A stretch of 58,292 nt of DNA from Muribaculaceae bacterium Isolate-037 (Harlan) (GTDB lineage: Bacteria > Bacteroidota > Bacteroidia > Bacteroidales > Muribaculaceae): NCBI GenBank assembly GCA_003762615.1, contig RIAZ01000033.1:1-58292 (forward strand), in the 5' to 3' direction. The translations under genes were made by a program, and so were the position numbers. Positions 1 through 6,402 of this stretch are shown here, piece after piece. Each line of letters opens with the position of its first letter. Position 1 is the first letter of the stretch. The notes beneath the pieces were generated by a model that searched no databases, was not told the origin of the DNA, and saw only the letters and a program-made list of their open reading frames with translations.

Positions 1-16
1 GGGATGCCCCAGCGGC

Positions 17-38
17 GGGGGCGGCCTAAACCGCCCCC
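17..38. terminator. GC-rich hairpin downstream of the C10 peptidase gene
   Basis: A perfect 8-bp inverted repeat (GGGGGCGG at 17-24, CCGCCCCC at 31-38) encloses a 6-base loop. It lies about 75 bases past the stop of the leftward C10 peptidase gene. No T-tract follows on either strand, so it may be a transcript 3'-end structure or a repeat rather than a classical intrinsic terminator. Confidence 0.35.
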
Positions 39-112
39 AAGAGCGGACGGAGGCATGACTATTCTCAAATAATCTAAGGTGGATGTAATTTTTGCCTCAT
101 TTTATTTGGATT

Positions 113-904
113 TTAATATAGTTCGTACTTATCCTGACGGCCTCCATGACCGAAATTCACATGGTAGTTTCCATCGTCATCCCTACCGTCGATGACAAAC
201 ATGTGTCCCACGTTGCCTCCTTTGAACTTCCAGCTTCCACGGTAAAAGACCGGATGGCCTTCTGAAAGATTCCCATTCAACATCTCAAGCCATTCAGCGG
301 TGGTATAGTATTTGCGTTGCAGATAACGGCTGTCCGGGGAGATGTGCAGGTAATGCTGCAGCCCATACATCATTTTAGCATAATTGCCAACTGAGGTGGA
401 ACTGCCGTAATTGGAATACATCGCAGCCCCGGACGCAAACACTACGGAGGCAACCGCGTCTGCACTGGCATCCGAAAAGTCTCCCTCCTCATATCTATCC
501 GACAACAGATCCCAGTCGAATTTCATCTCCTCAAAATTGACTTTCACGCTGTCCATCAAATAGGTACTGTAGTATGACATCTCTCCATAGCCGTGGGAGG
601 GCATCCCGTAATAACGCAGGATCTGCGCTATGGCCACCGCACCGCATCCCGCTGCACTATTGTACGGACACTTCTTGTCATACGGATAAGACTGGTCATA
701 CTCTGATGTGAGCATCGGAGGAATACCCTGTGCCATGCTCCCAAAGCCGGATATGGCGGCTACTGCCAGTGGAATAATGATATGTCTACGGAATACGGCA
801 GATTCGGGATAACCTGATCCCGGGATCTCTGTTCCAAATTTCCAACTATGGAATAATCTTCCTACAAACGAAAGTACCGATCGTTTTCCTTGCATGTAAT
901 CCAT
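113..904 (-). CDS. C10 (streptopain-type) cysteine peptidase, short form
   Basis: Probable papain-fold cysteine protease of peptidase family C10, the family of streptopain and the Bacteroides Bfp proteases. The segment AAGCGAVAIAQILRYYG carries the catalytic Cys87. The second family motif, GHMFVIDG, carries the catalytic His234 and is followed by YHVNFGHGG, matching the usual YHVNWGWGG. A hydrophobic stretch at residues 41-60 suggests export by a signal peptide or membrane anchor, although about 40 polar residues precede it. At 263 residues it is short: the prodomain is reduced to about 60 residues, and the protein stops right after the His/Asn block, where relatives continue for at least a short strand. 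It is therefore either a minimal enzyme or slightly truncated at the C-terminus. It lies 148 bases beyond ugd on the same strand and may be read through from it. The family call is secure; activity is not shown. Confidence 0.82.
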   Translation of the reverse strand: MDYMQGKRSVLSFVGRLFHSWKFGTEIPGSGYPESAVFRRHIIIPLAVAAISGFGSMAQGIPPMLTSEYDQSYPYDKKCPYNSAAGCGAVAIAQILRYYGMPSHGYGEMSYYSTYLMDSVKVNFEEMKFDWDLLSDRYEEGDFSDASADAVASVVFASGAAMYSNYGSSTSVGNYAKMMYGLQHYLHISPDSRYLQRKYYTTAEWLEMLNGNLSEGHPVFYRGSWKFKGGNVGHMFVIDGRDDDGNYHVNFGHGGRQDKYELY

Positions 905-1051
905 GATGAATTGTTGTTAGTTTATAACCGATTCCGGTTGTACGTTAATTTATTACGGATTATAGGAGTTCTGTCTTGACGTGTGAGACATGGGAAAGAA
1001 CCTTGCGAACCCTTCTATGTAATGCAAGCTGGAAGCTCGTGTTACAGACCG

Positions 1052-2368
1052 TTAGTCGCGGGAAAAGAGATCGCGGGTATAGACTTTGGAAGCGACGTCT
1101 TGGAGTTCGGGGCTTGTGCGGTTGGCGAGGATGGCTTGGGAGAGGCGTTTGAATTCGGTGAGGTCGTTGACCACGCGGCTGCCGAAGAAGGTGGATCCAT
1201 CTTCAAGTGTGGGTTCGTAGATGATGACAGTCGCACCTTTCGCCTTGATGCGTTTCATAACGCCTTGGATGCTGCTCTGACGGAAGTTGTCAGAGTTTGA
1301 TTTCATCGTTAAGCGGTAAACCCCTACTACTGGTGATGGCGTCTCATCCGCTCCCCCTTTAGGGGGTTGGGGAGCTGCGGTATAGTCGTACCAACCAGCC
1401 ATTTTCAGGACTTGGTCGGCGATGAAGTCTTTGCGCGTGCGGTTGCTCTCGACTATGGCGGTCATCATCTGCTGCGGCACGTTGTCGTAGTTGGCGAGAA
1501 GCTGTTTGGTGTCCTTGGGTAGACAGTAACCACCATACCCGAATGAGGGGTTGTTGTAATGTGTGCCAATACGGGGATCAAGTCCGATGCCCTCGATTAT
1601 TGCCTGTGAGTCAAGTCCCTTTACTTCTGCGTAGGTATCGAGTTCGTTGAAGTAGCTGACACGGAGGGCAAGATAGGTGTTGGCGAAGAGCTTGACTGCC
1701 TCCGCCTCCTTCATACCCATGAAGAGAGTCGGGATATCCTCCTTTATCGCTCCCTGCTTCAACAGACCGGCAAATTCACGTGCCTTAGCCTCAAGATAAT
1801 CCACGTCCGCAACTTTTCTAATAGCCTCATTCTCTTCCTTAAACTCTTCCCGGTTTATCATCTTGGGATAACCGACGATTATACGGGAAGGATAAAGATT
1901 GTCGTAGAGTGCCTTCGACTCGCGGAGGAATTCCGGAGAGAAGAGGAGATTGAATCTCTTGACACCCTTGGCTGCGTATTTTATGTAGAGCGAACGGCAG
2001 TAGCCGACGGGGATCGTGGATTTGATGACCATGATGGCATCGGGATTGACGCTCAGGACGAGGTCTATAACATCCTCAATGCAGTGGGTGTCGAAGTAGT
2101 TCTTGACCGGGTCATAGTTGGTCGGTGCCGCGATTACGACGAAGTCGGCATCGCGATAAGCCGCCGCACCATCGAGGGTGGCGGTAAGATCCAGATCCTT
2201 CTCCGCGAGATATTTCTCTATGTATTCATCCTGTATGGGAGACTTGCGGTTGTTGATGAGTTCCACTTTTTCGGGAATCACATCCACGGCTGTTACCGTG
2301 TTGTGCTGAGCGAGAAGAGTCGCTATACTGAGGCCTACATAGCCTGTGCCTGCTACTGCTATTTTCAT
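1052..2368 (-). CDS. ugd: UDP-glucose 6-dehydrogenase
   Basis: Oxidises UDP-glucose to UDP-glucuronate with NAD+, supplying an acidic sugar nucleotide for capsule or exopolysaccharide. The start is placed at 2368, where the protein begins MKIAVAGTGYVGLS, the N-terminal Rossmann NAD site; an in-frame ATG 27 bases upstream would add nine residues with no family match. The active-site segment YGGYCLPKDTKQLL carries the catalytic Cys, and GVYRLTMKS belongs to the C-terminal UDP-binding domain. Between those parts, the segment around AAPQPPKGGADETPSP is an in-frame insertion relative to typical Bacteroidales Ugd and is encoded by a palindromic repeat (see 1350-1375). The gene follows the UpxY/UpxZ-like pair on the same strand with a 229-base gap, as expected for a regulated surface-polysaccharide operon. 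A possible -7 box of its own lies at 2535-2542. Confidence 0.93.
   Translation of the reverse strand: MKIAVAGTGYVGLSIATLLAQHNTVTAVDVIPEKVELINNRKSPIQDEYIEKYLAEKDLDLTATLDGAAAYRDADFVVIAAPTNYDPVKNYFDTHCIEDVIDLVLSVNPDAIMVIKSTIPVGYCRSLYIKYAAKGVKRFNLLFSPEFLRESKALYDNLYPSRIIVGYPKMINREEFKEENEAIRKVADVDYLEAKAREFAGLLKQGAIKEDIPTLFMGMKEAEAVKLFANTYLALRVSYFNELDTYAEVKGLDSQAIIEGIGLDPRIGTHYNNPSFGYGGYCLPKDTKQLLANYDNVPQQMMTAIVESNRTRKDFIADQVLKMAGWYDYTAAPQPPKGGADETPSPVVGVYRLTMKSNSDNFRQSSIQGVMKRIKAKGATVIIYEPTLEDGSTFFGSRVVNDLTEFKRLSQAILANRTSPELQDVASKVYTRDLFSRD
1350..1375. repeat. Palindromic repeat inserted in frame in ugd
   Basis: Outer arms GCTCCCC (1350-1356) and GGGGAGC (1369-1375), with inner arms CCCCCT and AGGGGG, form nested inverted repeats. 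Read on the coding strand they give the peptide QPPKGG inside Ugd. Related but imperfect sequences, with a CCCCT-A/T-AGGG core and a G-rich tail, lie at 2399-2420 and 31612-31629. This suggests a dispersed element that tolerates insertion into a coding region. Confidence 0.6.
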
Positions 2369-2398
2369 AATGTAATGAAGACCCCAGGATCGCACCCT

Positions 2399-2420
2399 GC
2401 CCCTAAAAGGGATTTGGGAT
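2399..2420. repeat. Possible degenerate copy of the CCCCT-AGGG repeat
   Basis: The sequence CCCCTAAAAGGGATTTGGG, in the leader just upstream of the ugd start, shares the CCCCTnnnAGGG core and the following G-rich tail with the element inside ugd. It is short and GC-biased, so chance similarity is possible. Confidence 0.3.
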
Positions 2421-2483
2421 GACGAAGAGGGGATTGGGTGTATTTTATTGTAGATTAATTTCTTTTTGTTCTTTTGTTTCTTC

Positions 2484-2542
2484 GTGTGAAAATTTTTCGC
2501 GCTTCGCGCTCACACTTGAAACAAAACGGCTGCGCAAACATA
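2484..2542 (-). promoter_or_regulatory. Structured leader and possible -7 box upstream of ugd
   Basis: The 229-base gap between the UpxZ-like gene and ugd contains a hairpin (GTGTGA at 2484-2489 with TCACAC at 2510-2515, enclosing GCGCTTCGCGC). On the minus strand a -7-like TATGTTTG lies at 2542-2535. No matching -33 box is visible 19-21 bp upstream, so an independent ugd promoter is only a possibility. Confidence 0.3.
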
Positions 2543-2597
2543 TACGTGGATATGTAATATATATATTATTCGCTTGCCGGATTCGTTTTTGCTCTTT

Positions 2598-3056
2598 TTA
2601 GGGAGCGGGGACGGCGGCTCTTTTCTTTTTTAGGGTGAGGTAGAGGCGGAGTTCGTCGGCGTCGATGGTGGCGGCGGTGTTGGTCATCTCTCTGGCTATC
2701 ATTTCGTAGATGGCGGTCTCGCTGATGGAGGGGTCGCCCGCGGTCCAGGCGTCGATCGCGCGACGGCGTTGGCGGATGACGAAGTCGTTGTCGGGGGCGT
2801 TGCCGTAGCCGAGCCGGTGGATGGGGTCATACCATTCGAGGAGGGAGGGGAGGTCGCCGGGTGCGGTGTGCGGTAGGGCATCGCGGATGTCGTCGGAGAG
2901 GGTGCGGCAATCGGCGGCTACCTGTAGCTCTTGGGGTGTGGGAGCGTGACCGTCGAAGCAGAGGTTGCCGGAGAGTTGGCACTGCTCTATGAGGGTGTGG
3001 GCTCGCGTCAAGAGATGGGCTGGAGATAGATCTCTTCTATGTCTTTTACTGTCCAT
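2598..3056 (-). CDS. UpxZ-like small regulator (tentative)
   Basis: A 152-residue soluble, acidic/basic-mixed protein with no signal peptide or membrane segment. Its ATG lies inside the 3' end of the NusG-fusion gene (49-base overlap in another frame), implying tight translational coupling. In Bacteroides capsule loci the NusG paralogue UpxY is followed directly by UpxZ, a protein of similar size that inhibits the UpxY of other loci. The position, size, LLTRAHTLIEQCQL N-terminal helix and the central cluster RQRRRAIDAW fit that role loosely, but I cannot demonstrate family membership from sequence alone. The gene has the same high GC and codon use as its neighbours and no frameshift. It could instead be an unrelated locus-specific protein. 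Confidence 0.6.
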   Translation of the reverse strand: MDSKRHRRDLSPAHLLTRAHTLIEQCQLSGNLCFDGHAPTPQELQVAADCRTLSDDIRDALPHTAPGDLPSLLEWYDPIHRLGYGNAPDNDFVIRQRRRAIDAWTAGDPSISETAIYEMIAREMTNTAATIDADELRLYLTLKKKRAAVPAP

Positions 3057-4399
3057 GTGGCGAATTCTTTGCCGGAGAGGGCGAGTGTGTAGGTGCGGGT
3101 GCCGTTGGAGTTGTGTATACTGCGGATTACGCCTAACTGATTGTCTAACGCTCCGTAACCGTCTATCCTTACCTGCTGGTTGACGGCAAGCGGTGTGTCA
3201 AGGGTGACGATTTCCATCCTGACGTCGGGGGTGAAGGATCCGATGTGTTTCTGGAATGCCTTCATCTCGCGTAGGGAGATGGCACAGTAGGGACTGTCGG
3301 GGGTGTTGCTCCAACGGTAGCACCATGCGAGTTCTCCGATGTTGCGGAAGAGTGGCGCAACCTTGTCCTTACGCATCTTGAAGAAGAGTATGGAGGGGAG
3401 GTATGGTTTCTCTATCTTTTTCCGCTTACCTTTCTTGTCGGCTATGACGAGTTGTTGGGTGGGATAGTAGAATGTCATATCGTAGAGCATCTTTCCGTCG
3501 GTCTCGCTTATTGCCGTCTTTATATCGTCGGGGGTGTTGCCGGGTCGCATCTTCATGACGAACCAGCGGGAGGCTGCATCGTGGATGGAGTCTGCCACTT
3601 TCTGCATCAGGCGTAACCGGTCGGCAGTCTCCAACTCGGCAGGGAGGATATATTGGAGGAATGAGTATTCTTTTGGGATACTTCTGACTATCGCACGTAT
3701 CTCTTCGGGCTGTATTCCGATGCGGAATGCGGCTGCTATCCAGATGGATGTGATTGTGTCGCGTGAGATCTCCTGACCAAGTTCAAGACCGTATGCCGAT
3801 ATTGTGCCATACATCTGATGAAGCAGGTCGCCAATGATTCTTCCTTCGCGTTTCTTACCCTGTTCGAGTCCGAATACGTATCTTTTCCGCTTCGAGGCTC
3901 TCATGCTGTCGATTATCTCGTCAAGCTGGAGGATTGCGGGGGTGTCATCACCGAATTTCAGACGTATCAATTCGGGCAATCCGATGCCGGGGTCGAAGAG
4001 GAGGTAGAGGAAGATGGTGATGATTTCGTAGTCAGAGGATGTGGGGGTAATGTTGAGCAGCCGGCGGATCATGTCGCAGTTGGCATTTGCCCGGTCTACG
4101 CCCTCCTCTATGTCTTGTGCCGCCAATTCCTTGACCTCATCAAAGATGGCAGCTGATTCGGTATCATCTTTCCATTCTTTGTAGAGTGCGCGGAGGATAC
4201 TGAGGTATTTCCGTCGGCTTGCGGGTTTAAGTCCGGCTATCATCATGTGGGCTATCCAGTTTTGGAGAGCCGGGACGGTGATGTCGTCGCAATCTTTTGA
4301 CGGGAATGATTCCCGGAAGGAGGTCACTGCGCTTCTAACTACCCTATCGTCGGGACTGACCGTTTTCTTATTTTCGACAAATTGGAGAAACGATGTCAT
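3008..4399 (-). CDS. Fusion of a degenerate tyrosine-recombinase-like domain with a NusG/UpxY-like antiterminator
   Basis: A 463-residue protein in three parts. Residues 1-80 look like a SAM-like core-binding domain of phage integrases (SRRKYLSILRALYKEW). Residues 105-255 follow the tyrosine-recombinase catalytic fold, with FDPGIGLPELIRLKFGD in place of the usual TGLRISEL box. By manual alignment box-I Arg is Gly140, the HxxR pair is Asp214/Thr217 and the LGH histidine is Ser240; only a Tyr (Y250 or Y245) remains near the nucleophile position. Residues 279-463 are NusG-like: WFVMKMR starts the NGN domain, KPYLPSILFFKM is its core, and VNQQVRIDGYGALDNQLGVIRSI is a KOW motif. UpxY proteins with only the NGN-KOW part antiterminate capsule operon transcription in Bacteroides. 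Here that module is the first gene of a leftward operon with ugd, 174 bases from an inverted-repeat-bounded promoter segment. DNA binding by the dead recombinase part is inference. Confidence 0.8.
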   Translation of the reverse strand: MTSFLQFVENKKTVSPDDRVVRSAVTSFRESFPSKDCDDITVPALQNWIAHMMIAGLKPASRRKYLSILRALYKEWKDDTESAAIFDEVKELAAQDIEEGVDRANANCDMIRRLLNITPTSSDYEIITIFLYLLFDPGIGLPELIRLKFGDDTPAILQLDEIIDSMRASKRKRYVFGLEQGKKREGRIIGDLLHQMYGTISAYGLELGQEISRDTITSIWIAAAFRIGIQPEEIRAIVRSIPKEYSFLQYILPAELETADRLRLMQKVADSIHDAASRWFVMKMRPGNTPDDIKTAISETDGKMLYDMTFYYPTQQLVIADKKGKRKKIEKPYLPSILFFKMRKDKVAPLFRNIGELAWCYRWSNTPDSPYCAISLREMKAFQKHIGSFTPDVRMEIVTLDTPLAVNQQVRIDGYGALDNQLGVIRSIHNSNGTRTYTLALSGKEFATWTVKDIEEIYLQPIS

Positions 4400-4573
4400 C
4401 TAAGTAGCAGTGAATCAATACTATTCAAAACAGACGAATAGAAACGGCATAATTTGCCGGACATATTCTTTCTTCTCTCGTTTTCAGTAATTTAAAGAAA
4501 CGAAAGGCAAGTTTTTGAAGTATTTGTAAGATCCTATTCATATTGATAGGCACTCCAGGGCGGGAGGGTATGC

Positions 4574-4592
4574 ATCTCTTATGAAGAGATAC
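4574..4592 (+). repeat. Left inverted repeat of the invertible segment
   Basis: ATCTCTTATGAAGAGATAC, the exact reverse complement of 4767-4785. Its outer flanks (GGAGG at 4563-4567 and CCTCC at 4599-4603) extend it into a larger imperfect hairpin that the right copy lacks. Confidence 0.85.
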
Positions 4593-4724
4593 GCACAGCC
4601 TCCAAAGAATTGTAAATCATGATTTTAAAAGTAGTCAAAATCTTGATTTGCTAAACAATCATATTAAAAAAGCCTTTAATGAGCGATATAAAAGCCTATT
4701 TTTACAAAAATTAGGAAGCTATAA

Positions 4725-4755
4725 TTGGGAATTTGAGCAAAATTTTATAACTTTG
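4725..4755 (+). promoter_or_regulatory. Consensus promoter inside the invertible segment
   Basis: TTGG at 4725-4728, a 19-bp spacer, and TAACTTTG at 4748-4755 fit the Bacteroidetes sigma-70 pattern. The same TTGG-19-TAACTTTG form precedes the polysaccharide export operon at 39038. Transcription would start near 4760 and run right, into the tandem repeats and possibly the four-helix-bundle gene. Confidence 0.75.
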
Positions 4756-4766
4756 CATCGAATTAA

Positions 4767-4785
4767 GTATCTCTTCATAAGAGAT
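4767..4785 (-). repeat. Right inverted repeat of the invertible segment
   Basis: GTATCTCTTCATAAGAGAT is the exact inverse of the left repeat, including the asymmetric three-base centre (CAT versus ATG). That centre sets the pair in inverted rather than direct orientation. Confidence 0.85.
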
Positions 4786-4811
4786 ATGGATGTTTGCTAA
4801 ACAATTTTTTT

Positions 4812-5200
4812 TGATTGGACTGATTAGACTTGCTTGGACTACTTGGACTACTTGGACCACTTGGACTTTTGGGACTAATGGGACTTGCTTGGACAGCTTG
4901 GACTAATTAGACTTTTTGGACTAATGGGACTTGCTTGGACAGCTTGGACCACTTGGACTTTTTGGACTAATGGGACTTGCTTGGACAACTTGGACTAATT
5001 AGACTTTTTGGACTAATGGGACTTCTGGAACAGCTTGGACTAATTAGACTTTTTGGACTAATGGGACTTCTGGGACAGCTTGGACTAATTAGACTTTTTG
5101 GACTAATGGGACTTATTGGACTTCTTTTTTTCTTGGACTTCTTTTTTCTTTGGACTTCTTTTCGGCTGCTTCTTTGGACTTTCTTGGACTTTTTTTTTGG
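4812..5200. repeat. GGACT-type tandem repeat tract, left of the four-helix-bundle gene
   Basis: A low-complexity tract is built from TTGGACTAA-like 9-mers organised into a 45-48-bp higher unit (for example 5033-5077 and 5078-5122), repeated four to five times and then decaying into T-rich sequence. The plus strand is strongly G+T rich. Because 45 is a multiple of three, one frame stays open across it, but the repetitive Leu/Gly peptide is not a credible product. Confidence 0.85.
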
Positions 5201-5596
5201 CTGATTGGATTCTTTGTCTTTCGGGATTTGAAGGTAATTTTGGGGGAATTTGATGGAGATTAGGGATTTTTTGGTGATTTTTTGGATTTTTTTTGCTGAT
5301 TTTCTTTTGGTTGCTTGTGGGGGATTATCTTTTTTTATACTTTTGTTGTGGCTGGGGTTATTGTATCAGCTTTTTTGATTTTACTCTAATGTATTTAGTA
5401 ATCTTCAAAAAATAACTTGTTAAAGTTATAAATGTAAATTTCTCTTGTGGCAGCATCTTTCCGGTGCTTTCGGAGCGCGGAATCAGTCGCATAGCCCGCT
5501 ATGCTCCATCTTCCTTACTCCGAAATCCCTCGGAAATATGCGCCAAACTTTCACAACTTATTTTTTTACGATTACTTACCCTAATATCTTTACCTG
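5201..5596. other. T-rich gap with a nested structured element (5458-5536)
   Basis: No gene is visible here. Bases 5201-5400 are T/G-rich and low in complexity. At 5458-5536 three nested inverted repeats are seen: TTTCCG (5458-5463) with CGGAAA (5531-5536), TTTCGGAG (5468-5475) with CTCCGAAA (5518-5525), and GCATAG (5489-5494) with CTATGC (5499-5504) around a CCCG loop. It could be a structured RNA in the leader of the next gene or a dispersed palindromic repeat. Confidence 0.5.
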
Positions 5597-6175
5597 ATGA
5601 ATGCTGATTTTTTGCCACAGAAAGGTGGGTTCCGTAATCTGATTGCTTATAAGTTGTCGGATAATATTTATAATCTGACGTATTTGTTTGCTCATAAGTT
5701 TTTAAAGAAGGGTGACCGCACTATTGATCAGATGGTTCAGGCTGCGAGGAGTTGTAAACAGAATATTGCCGAGGGTAGTGCTGCAAGTACTACTTCTAAG
5801 GAGACTGAAATTAAGTTGACGAATGTGGCAAAGGCGAGTCTTCAGGAGCTTCTTCTTGACTATGAGGATTTTCTAATGACGAGGGGACAGAGGAAATGGA
5901 AAATTGGTGATCCGCCTCTGGAACAGACGAGGAGTGTGATTCGTCAGGATAATCCGACTGAGTATTACATTGATAAGGCTCAGGCGTGGAATAGTGAGAC
6001 GTTTGCTAATGTGGTTGTGACGATGATTCATGCTTGCGACAGATTGCTGTATAAACTTATTGAGAAACAGAAGTTGCAGTTTTTGCAGGATGGGGGTATC
6101 CGGGAGGAGATGAGTAGGGCAAGACGGGAGTATCGCAGCAATCAGACTGATTATAATAATAGGAAGACTACTTAG
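5597..6175 (+). CDS. Four-helix-bundle protein (S23/IVP-Avd-like family)
   Basis: A 192-residue helical protein whose segments FRNLIAYKLSDNIYNLTYLF, IDQMVQAARSCKQNIAEGSA and TNVAKASLQELLLDYEDFL follow the four-helix-bundle family first noticed in 23S rRNA intervening sequences. Members with an extra C-terminal helical part, as here (residues about 120-192), are common in Bacteroidetes. The family includes Avd, the accessory protein of diversity-generating retroelements, but no reverse transcriptase or template/variable repeat is visible nearby. The cellular role is unknown. The gene sits between two GGACT-type repeat tracts and has lower GC than the housekeeping genes beside it, suggesting a mobile or acquired unit. 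An alternative ATG lies at 5601 in another frame, but the start at 5597 keeps the whole domain. Confidence 0.8.
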   Translation: MNADFLPQKGGFRNLIAYKLSDNIYNLTYLFAHKFLKKGDRTIDQMVQAARSCKQNIAEGSAASTTSKETEIKLTNVAKASLQELLLDYEDFLMTRGQRKWKIGDPPLEQTRSVIRQDNPTEYYIDKAQAWNSETFANVVVTMIHACDRLLYKLIEKQKLQFLQDGGIREEMSRARREYRSNQTDYNNRKTT

Positions 6176-6345
6176 ACTGCTGGGACTAATTAGACTTCTT
6201 GGATTTTTTGGACTAATAGGACTTCTTGGACTACTTGGACATCTTAGTGGTCTTAGTAGTCCAAGCGGTCTTAGTGGTCTTAGTGGTCCATGCTGTCTTA
6301 GTGGTCCAAGCTGTCTTAGCGGTCTTAGTGGTCTTAGTTGTTGGT
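6176..6345. repeat. GGACT-type repeat tract that switches strand, right of the four-helix-bundle gene
   Basis: The first part (6176-6240) repeats GGACTAAT/CTTGGACTA as on the left side. From about 6244 the same words continue as their complements (TAGTCCAAGC, TTAGTGGTC), so the tract can fold on itself, for example GGACTAC (6226-6232) with GTAGTCC (6255-6261). The long open frame through this part is repeat-derived and is not part of the peptidase gene that follows. Confidence 0.8.
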
Positions 6346-6371
6346 GCTGTCGTTTTTTTTGTGTATTTTTG
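6341..6371 (+). promoter_or_regulatory. Promoter of the aminopeptidase operon
   Basis: TTGG at 6341-6344, a 19-bp spacer, then TATTTTTG at 6364-6371, fit the Bacteroidetes promoter pattern. The predicted start near 6378 gives a leader of about 25 bases to the ATG at 6403. The -33 box lies at the end of the repeat tract. Confidence 0.65.
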
Positions 6372-6402
6372 CGGAAACAATCTAACCTTAAAACATTTTG
6401 TT

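Larger units (their letters stand above)
4574..4785. promoter_or_regulatory. Putative invertible promoter segment, OFF orientation
   Basis: Perfect 19-bp inverted repeats at 4574-4592 and 4767-4785 bound 174 bp. Each repeat is itself a palindrome, two 7-bp arms (ATCTCTT and AAGAGAT) around an asymmetric ATG or CAT centre, as expected for a recombinase site with a short overlap region. Inside, next to the right repeat, is a consensus promoter pointing right (4725-4755), away from the leftward fusion gene at 4399. Inversion would put its -7 box at 4604-4611 pointing left, about 200 bases from that gene's start. Known Bacteroides capsule promoters have the same architecture (19-25-bp repeats, under 200 bp apart, upstream of upxY). 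No active recombinase is encoded in the window. Confidence 0.75.

Noticed and set aside
1052..1236. Short frames on both strands inside ugd and other large genes
   Set aside because: They overlap well-supported genes in other frames and have no start context or recognisable features, so they were treated as shadows.
3008..4399. Active integrase of a mobile element
   Set aside because: The Arg-His-Arg-His catalytic positions are not present by manual alignment, and the C-terminal third is a NusG-type domain. No attachment-site duplication is seen.
4812..5200. Tandem repeats considered as a CRISPR array
   Set aside because: There are no unique spacers of constant length, units are direct 9-mers within 45-48-mers, and no cas genes are nearby.
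4977..5204. Open frame with a 15-residue repeating Leu/Gly/Ile peptide
   Set aside because: It arises because the 45-bp tandem repeat is a multiple of three. It has no start context, no domain, and decays into poly-T.
5597..6175. Diversity-generating retroelement
   Set aside because: The four-helix-bundle protein is Avd-like only at family level. No reverse transcriptase, template repeat or variable repeat was found.
6226..6402. 59-residue N-terminal extension of the Xaa-Pro aminopeptidase (VVLVV-type repeats)
   Set aside because: It is encoded entirely by the repeat tract. The family start and a promoter with a short leader fit the ATG at 6403.
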